Under the pieces are notes generated by a model. That model made no database searches. It was not told the origin of the DNA and saw only the letters and a list, made by a program, of their open reading frames with translations. A stretch of DNA of 64,000 bases from Betaproteobacteria bacterium. Its GTDB lineage: Bacteria; Pseudomonadota; Gammaproteobacteria; Burkholderiales; Burkholderiaceae_C. Location of the stretch: the NCBI GenBank assembly GCA_025358155.1, contig JANYKR010000039.1:1-64000 (forward strand), given 5' to 3'. A program made the position numbers and the translations under genes. Of this stretch, positions 59,543 to 64,000 are shown one piece after another (position 1 is the stretch's first letter; each line of letters starts with the position of its first letter).

Positions 59543-60840
59543 GCCCTGCCCCCGGCCCGGATGAAGCCTTTCTCGGTGGCCGAGCGCCGGTAGGCCGCTG
59601 CGGCTGCGTCGAGCACGGCCTGCGGCGTGCGCTCGCCCACCAAGGCTTCGGGCAGCAGCTTGCCCACCTCGGCATGCGCCAGGCTGAAGAAGGGCTCGCC
59701 AGGCCACACCGGCGCGCCGGCCCGCTGCGCCAGCGCCACGCCCGCGCCAAAGCGCCCGGGCTGGTAGACCGACCGCACCCACTGCCCCAGGTCGTTGCCA
59801 CCTTTCACGGCGGCCTCGCTCAAGCCTGCCATCAACACCTGGAAGGCAGCTTCGCGCCGGCGCGGGTTGTTGCGGGGCAGCACGGCTGCGTCCCACCACA
59901 GGTGCGCGGCCGTGGGGCCGCCAGCACGGGCCGACGGCGCGGCCGCAAACTGCATCTGGCCCCCCACCCTGGAGGCCGCCGGGTCGTCCATGCGAGAGGC
60001 GCGGCTGGCCCACAGCACACCCATCGCGGCCTTGCCTTGCTGGAACTGGTTGACCACATCGTCGGCGTTGCTGGCCAACACGTTCGGGGTCATGTAGGGC
60101 ATGAGCGAGCGCATGACGGCGATGGCCTGCACCCCCAGTTCACTGTTGAACGCCGGCTGTGCGCCACCCGGCTGAAAAAAGCGCCCGCCCAGGCTGGCCA
60201 GGATGTTGGTGAACTCGGTTGCGCAGTCAAAGCCCTTGGCAAAACCCTGGGCGATGGGGAAAGTGATGCTGGGCTCGTCACGCTTGAGCACCGCTGCAGC
60301 CTGCACCATCTGGGCGTAGTCGGTAGGCACGGCCAGGCCGTGCTTGGCCAACAGGTCGGCGCGGTAGAACAGCGTCTGGGTGTTTTGCAAGAAGGCCACC
60401 GCCATCACTTGCCCGTCTACCCGCACCAGCATCTTTTCTTCGAGCTTGTAGCGCGCGCCAAACTGGCCCACCAGGTCGTCCAGCGGCTGCAGCTGCCGGC
60501 GGGCGTACAGATTGGCAAACGTGGCCATCGAGACCGCGGCCGCATCGAAGGGCGACAGGCCCTTGGCGCCAAAAGCCTGTTCTGTTTCGATGGCCGCCTG
60601 GGGCGTCAGCTTCCACACCACCTTGAAGCCGGGTCGCGTGCAGCTCTCGGCGATGGCCGCCAGGTGGGCCAAGGCCGGAAAGCTGTTGCTGATCAGTTGC
60701 ACCTCGCCCGTGCTGCCGGTGGTAGCGCAGCCTGCTGAGGCCGAGAGAGCGGCCGGGAGGGCGGCCGGGAGGGCGGCGGCGCGGACAGCCACCGGGCTTG
60801 CGGCAGCAACCAGCAGCAAGGTGCGGCGGCGAAGCTTCAT
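59539..60840 (-). CDS. Extracellular (solute-binding) protein family 1 of ABC importer
   Basis: Periplasmic binding protein of 433 residues. Seen: signal peptide with twin arginines (MKLRRRTLLLVAAAS, cleavage near residue 22-40; the Cys in ASAGCATT could be a lipoprotein site), VWKLTPQAAIETEQAFGAKG, FPIAQGFAKGFDCATEFTNIL, QFQQGKAAMGVLW and LWWDAAVLPRNNPRRREAAF. These resemble UgpB/MalE-class proteins for sugars or related solutes. Binding specificity is unknown. It overlaps the ATPase gene by four bases, in the order ATPase, binding protein, two permeases. Confidence 0.87.
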   Translation of the reverse strand: MKLRRRTLLLVAAASPVAVRAAALPAALPAALSASAGCATTGSTGEVQLISNSFPALAHLAAIAESCTRPGFKVVWKLTPQAAIETEQAFGAKGLSPFDAAAVSMATFANLYARRQLQPLDDLVGQFGARYKLEEKMLVRVDGQVMAVAFLQNTQTLFYRADLLAKHGLAVPTDYAQMVQAAAVLKRDEPSITFPIAQGFAKGFDCATEFTNILASLGGRFFQPGGAQPAFNSELGVQAIAVMRSLMPYMTPNVLASNADDVVNQFQQGKAAMGVLWASRASRMDDPAASRVGGQMQFAAAPSARAGGPTAAHLWWDAAVLPRNNPRRREAAFQVLMAGLSEAAVKGGNDLGQWVRSVYQPGRFGAGVALAQRAGAPVWPGEPFFSLAHAEVGKLLPEALVGERTPQAVLDAAAAAYRRSATEKGFIRAGGRA

Positions 60841-62000
60841 GTCGAATCTGCAACCGCAGCGGCCACCGAACCCGTAGCCGCCGGGTTCAAGCGCGCCTCG
60901 GTCCTGGCATCAAACAGGTGACAGCGCGCCGCCTCCACTGCAAAGCCGAGTGGCGATCCCATGGCACAGCGAAAGTCCTTGCCGCCCTTGGCCGTGATCA
61001 GCAAGTCGCCCAGCTTCAGCGTCACCAGGGTGGCGTCACCCGTCAGCTCAAACGCGAAGACCTCGGCAACGAGGGCGGCCTCGGGGCTGGTGTTGCTTGC
61101 GCTTGCGCCAGGGCTGTTGGTCGTACTCGCGCTGGTGTCGTTCGCCAGCACGGTGATGTCTTCCGGCCGCACGCCCAGCACCACCTGATCGACATCGACG
61201 CCTGCAGTGGCCTGCGCAAAGCCGGTGACGCGCACACCCGGCGCCGTGAACACACCGCCGGCCAGCCGGCCGCGCACCAGGTTCATGGGTGGCGAGCCGA
61301 TGAAGCCGGCCACGAACAGGTTGGCCGGGCGCTCGTAGATGTCTTGCGGGCTGCCGATCTGCTGGATGCGCGCACGGCTCATCACCACCACCCGGTCGGC
61401 CAGGGTCATGGCCTCGATCTGGTCGTGCGTGACGTAGATGGTGGTCACGCCCAGGCTGTGGTGCAGGTGCTTGATGTAGGCGCGCATGGTGACGCGCAGC
61501 TTGGCGTCGAGGTTGCTCAGCGGCTCGTCCATCAGAAACACAGCAGGCTGACGCACGATGGCGCGCGCCAGGGCCACCCGCTGGCGCTGCCCGCCCGAGA
61601 GCTCCTTGGGCCGGCGCTGCAAGTAATCCATCAACTCGACCTGCTGCGCCGCCTTGTGCACGGCAGGCTCGATCTGCGCCTTTGGCAGGCCCCGGATCTT
61701 GAGCGGGAAGCCGATGTTCTCGGCCACCGTCATGTTGGGATACAGGCCGTAGCTCTGGAAAACCATGGCCACGTCGCGGTCCTTGGGCTCGAGCGTGTTG
61801 ACGCAGCGATCGCCGATCCACACCTCGCCGGCGCTGGGGTCTTCCAGCCCGGCCACCATGCGCATGGTGGTGGTCTTGCCGCAGCCACTGGGGCCCAGCA
61901 GCACCAAAAATTCACCATCGGCAATGTCGAGCGACAGGGGCTCGACGGCGGTGGTCGTACCCCAGCGCTTGGCAATGTGCTTGAGTTGAACGCGGGCCAT
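60837..62000 (-). CDS. ABC transporter ATP-binding protein (UgpC/MalK type)
   Basis: ATPase of the CUT1 importer, 387 residues. Seen: RVQLKHIAKRWGTTTAVEPLSLDI, Walker A LGPSGCGKTTTMR, Q-loop VFQSYGLYPNMTV, signature LSGGQRQRVALARAI, Walker B FLMDEPLSNLDAKLR, His switch YVTHDQIEAM, then the C-terminal OB-fold regulatory domain about 240-380, typical for MalK/UgpC (including VLGVRPEDI). An Ala/Ser/Asn-rich stretch near 300 is unusual. The start at 62000 is a standard MARVQLK. Only one ATPase is present, so it likely serves as a homodimer. Confidence 0.92.
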   Translation of the reverse strand: MARVQLKHIAKRWGTTTAVEPLSLDIADGEFLVLLGPSGCGKTTTMRMVAGLEDPSAGEVWIGDRCVNTLEPKDRDVAMVFQSYGLYPNMTVAENIGFPLKIRGLPKAQIEPAVHKAAQQVELMDYLQRRPKELSGGQRQRVALARAIVRQPAVFLMDEPLSNLDAKLRVTMRAYIKHLHHSLGVTTIYVTHDQIEAMTLADRVVVMSRARIQQIGSPQDIYERPANLFVAGFIGSPPMNLVRGRLAGGVFTAPGVRVTGFAQATAGVDVDQVVLGVRPEDITVLANDTSASTTNSPGASASNTSPEAALVAEVFAFELTGDATLVTLKLGDLLITAKGGKDFRCAMGSPLGFAVEAARCHLFDARTEARLNPAATGSVAAAVADST

Positions 62001-62025
62001 GGGGAATTGCGCAAGCGCGTCCGGT

Positions 62026-63012
62026 TCAGGGTGTGAGGAGCTGCATCCACAGCGCCACTTCGTCGATCAGCACCCACTCGCGCAGGATGCGGCTGCGGGC
62101 GTGGTCGACCTCGGCATGGGTGATGCCCAGAATCTCCACCGGCTGCTGTGTGGCCGGGCCAAAGCGCCCGCCGCCCGTGTGCTGGCCCACCAGACGCCAG
62201 CGCATCGCCACCCGCGGTGTGCGGCCCGGATCGGTGCGCTCGGCCAGGCTGTCGATGAGCAGCGTGGCGCCGTTGAAGGCCGCCGTGTAGCCAAACCAGA
62301 AGGCTTCCGCTGCAGCCACGCCCACAGCTGCCTGTCCGTTGGGCAGTTGCAGGGCCACGGCTTCATCGGCATGGCGCTGCAACACCGCCAGATCACCCGC
62401 CCACACGGCGCGGTAGGTGGCTGCCAGCAGCTGCGCGCCCGGGGTGTCGTGCAGCGGGTCGTGCCAATGCGCGGGCGGCGCGGGCTGCCACAGCGGCAGC
62501 GTGGGAGCGCCCCGGCCGCCAAGCCATGCCCGGGCCAGCGCTTGGGGGCTGCTGCCCAGCTGCAGCGCGATGGCGCCTTGGTCGCGCACCAGCCATTCAT
62601 GCACGATGCGGTTGCCTGCGCACACACAGTCAGCCACCGTGCGCACCTGCACCGGGCGGCCAGTGGCCGCACCGAAAACGCCGCCACCGCAGTGGGTCAT
62701 GGTCGATGCAATCCGGTGCGACGACAAGTAGCCCCCCGTTGCATCGCCAGCGCCGACGATGTCCTCGCACAACAGCCGCCGGTCCGGGAACTGGTGCAAG
62801 GTTTCAAGCGTGCCGCGTACCACGGCGCCAACCCCCTGGCTGGTGCCGCCTGGGCTGATGACGGCGCAGTCGGCGCTGTAGTAGCGGTGGATGGCGTCGA
62901 CCTGCCGGCCCTCCCAGATGCGCGCGGTGATGACGCGGATGTAGTCGTCCAGGCTGCTGAATTCGGCATCAAACCCGGGCAAGGCCGGGTTGACCGTGCT
63001 GGGTGGGTTCAT
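62026..63012 (-). CDS. Tandem SnoaL/NTF2-like domain protein
   Basis: A 328-residue protein with two NTF2-like (SnoaL-type) domains. Seen: domain one about 15-150 with SLDDYIRVITARIWEGRQVDAIHRYY (split) and LVRDQGAIALQLG; domain two about 185-325 with LLAATYRAVWAGDLAVLQRHADE and RILREWVLIDEVALW. Both have the helix-helix-strand entry and the late I-x-x-EWVLxDE/LVRDQ strand, so they look like an internal duplication. Many such proteins are isomerases, cyclases or hydratases, but no active-site residues can be assigned. It lies between the LacI-type regulator, overlapping by four bases, and the ABC ATPase. Confidence 0.82.
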   Translation of the reverse strand: MNPPSTVNPALPGFDAEFSSLDDYIRVITARIWEGRQVDAIHRYYSADCAVISPGGTSQGVGAVVRGTLETLHQFPDRRLLCEDIVGAGDATGGYLSSHRIASTMTHCGGGVFGAATGRPVQVRTVADCVCAGNRIVHEWLVRDQGAIALQLGSSPQALARAWLGGRGAPTLPLWQPAPPAHWHDPLHDTPGAQLLAATYRAVWAGDLAVLQRHADEAVALQLPNGQAAVGVAAAEAFWFGYTAAFNGATLLIDSLAERTDPGRTPRVAMRWRLVGQHTGGGRFGPATQQPVEILGITHAEVDHARSRILREWVLIDEVALWMQLLTP

Positions 63013-64000
63013 GATCGCGGCAACCGGGCGGACGAGCGCAGCACCAGCCGGGTGGGCACCACCACATGATCACGGGTCACGGCGTCGTCTTCGAGTTGCT
63101 GCAGCAGCATCTGCACCGTGGCTTCGATCATCGGCACGGCGCTTTGCTCAACGGTGGTCAGGCGGTAAGCGCCCCAGGCGGCCTGGGGCACGTTGTCAAA
63201 ACCGACCACCGACACATCCTCGGGCACCCGCAAACCCAGTGCACCGCGCAAGGTGTCGATGGCCGCAAAGGCCATGTGGTCGCTGGCCACAAACAGCGCG
63301 TCGGGCCGCTCAGCGCTGGGCAGCATGCCGCCGAACAGCTCTTGGGTGGCCAACGCGGCGCGTTCGAATTCATAGTTGCCGACCGCGCGTGCCACCACCC
63401 GCAAGCCGCGTTCAGCCAGGCCGGCGCGCAAGCCTTCTTCACGGTCCTGGTTGGTGGATGAATCTTCGGCGCCCGCGATGTAGGCCACGCGCTGGTGCCC
63501 GGAATCGGCCAGAAAGTGCGCCACCGCGCGGCCGCCGCCCAGGTTGTCCGAGCTGACGGTGCTGATGCTCCCCTTGAGGCTGGTGCGGTTGAACATCACC
63601 ACCGGGATGCGGGCATCGGCAATTTGCTGCGCCAGCCCCGACGACAACTGCGTGGACGCCATCACGATGCCATCGACCTGGTAGCGCAGCAACTCGAGCA
63701 GCAGTTCGTCGGCGTCCTCGGTTTCGGTGATGAAGAGCAACACGTGGTAGCCGTCCTTCTGCAGCCGCTGCGACAGCGTCTCGATGACCACCGGGTAGAA
63801 CTGGTTCTGCAGGTTCGACAGCACCACCGCGATCATGCGGCTGCGCTGCGAGCTGAGCGTACTGGCAATGGCGTTGGGCCGATAGCCCAGCTTGCGCGCC
63901 GCTTCCAGCACCCGCAGGCGCGTCTCAGGGGCGACGCTGGCCCCGGGGGTGAAGCTGCGGCTGACGGCAGACTGCGACACCTCGGCCAGGCGGGCCACGT
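63009..64000 (-). CDS. LacI-family transcriptional regulator (5' end outside window)
   Basis: Sugar-responsive DNA-binding repressor, nearly complete; the first few codons lie beyond base 64000. Seen: HTH region VARLAEVSQSAVSRSFTPGASV, hinge helix LGYRPNAIASTLSS, then a periplasmic-binding-type core with MIAVVLSNLQNQFYPVVIETLSQRL, DGIVMAS, PVVMFNR, GGGRAVAHFL, VAYIAGAEDSSTNQDREEGLRAGL, ALFVASDHMAFAAIDTL and SVVGFDNVPQAAW. The Ala-Val-Ser-Arg recognition helix is standard. It is the first gene of the operon of eight and probably controls it through an operator upstream of the window edge. Confidence 0.93.
   Translation of the reverse strand, partial: VARLAEVSQSAVSRSFTPGASVAPETRLRVLEAARKLGYRPNAIASTLSSQRSRMIAVVLSNLQNQFYPVVIETLSQRLQKDGYHVLLFITETEDADELLLELLRYQVDGIVMASTQLSSGLAQQIADARIPVVMFNRTSLKGSISTVSSDNLGGGRAVAHFLADSGHQRVAYIAGAEDSSTNQDREEGLRAGLAERGLRVVARAVGNYEFERAALATQELFGGMLPSAERPDALFVASDHMAFAAIDTLRGALGLRVPEDVSVVGFDNVPQAAWGAYRLTTVEQSAVPMIEATVQMLLQQLEDDAVTRDHVVVPTRLVLRSSARLPRS

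Overview
The window is a high-GC, densely coded stretch of chromosome that looks like a Burkholderiales betaproteobacterium, probably from the Rubrivivax/Leptothrix/Aquincola side of the order. This placement is inferred from the chemotaxis gene order, a PEP-CTERM protein, the acyl-CoA ligases and ABC operons and the overall codon style; no rRNA or other marker gene is present. I saw no tRNA, rRNA, CRISPR array, transposase or phage gene.

Layout. 1-3703: the end of a chemotaxis operon (MCP fragment, cheW, cheR, cheD, cheB). 3700-6385: two hairpin-rich tandem repeats, a sigma70-like promoter, a secreted sorbosone-dehydrogenase-like protein with a diheme cytochrome c, then a decayed second copy of the 3' end of cheB. 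6567-9881: a three-gene operon ending in a DyP-type peroxidase. 9930-11282: an unknown membrane protein. 11527-22604: aldo/keto reductase, SDR, three AMP-forming acyl-CoA ligases, a ferredoxin-reductase-like flavoprotein, a small secreted Ala/Lys protein, a DEAD-box helicase and a GTP cyclohydrolase II.

22823-41663 is the most unusual region. A sigma54-type promoter precedes a secreted alpha/alpha-toroid protein with a C-terminal dockerin. Next comes a cohesin-like PEP-CTERM surface protein and, on the other strand, an orphan GspC-like type II secretion component and a small DUF3303-like gene. A tight run of twelve mostly overlapping genes follows: radical SAM protein with an atypical cysteine spacing, O-methyltransferase-like protein, YdjY-like exported protein, membrane protein, a second exported toroid protein, three membrane proteins of unknown function, MoxR ATPase, DUF58 protein, BatA-like VWA protein and a large double-VWA protein. 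Several of these genes carry in-frame 9-18 bp tandem repeats in linker regions. My reading is an exported or surface-assembled module served by a MoxR/VWA-type chaperone and a radical-SAM/methyltransferase pair. That is an inference from gene content.

41718-45211: a ferric-iron type ABC importer. 45665-52604, divergent from it: a full ebo operon in the order F-A-B-D-E-C plus a 2[4Fe-4S] ferredoxin, every gene tightly spaced. The ebo cluster is tied in cyanobacteria to movement or processing of a secondary-metabolite precursor; the cargo here is unknown. 52706-55566: MAPEG protein, cytochrome P450, class II aldolase-like protein. 55653-64000, all minus strand: an operon led by a LacI-type regulator, with tandem SnoaL-like protein, sugar-type ABC importer, cupin and HpcH/HpaI aldolase, probably for uptake and cleavage of a sugar acid or similar compound.
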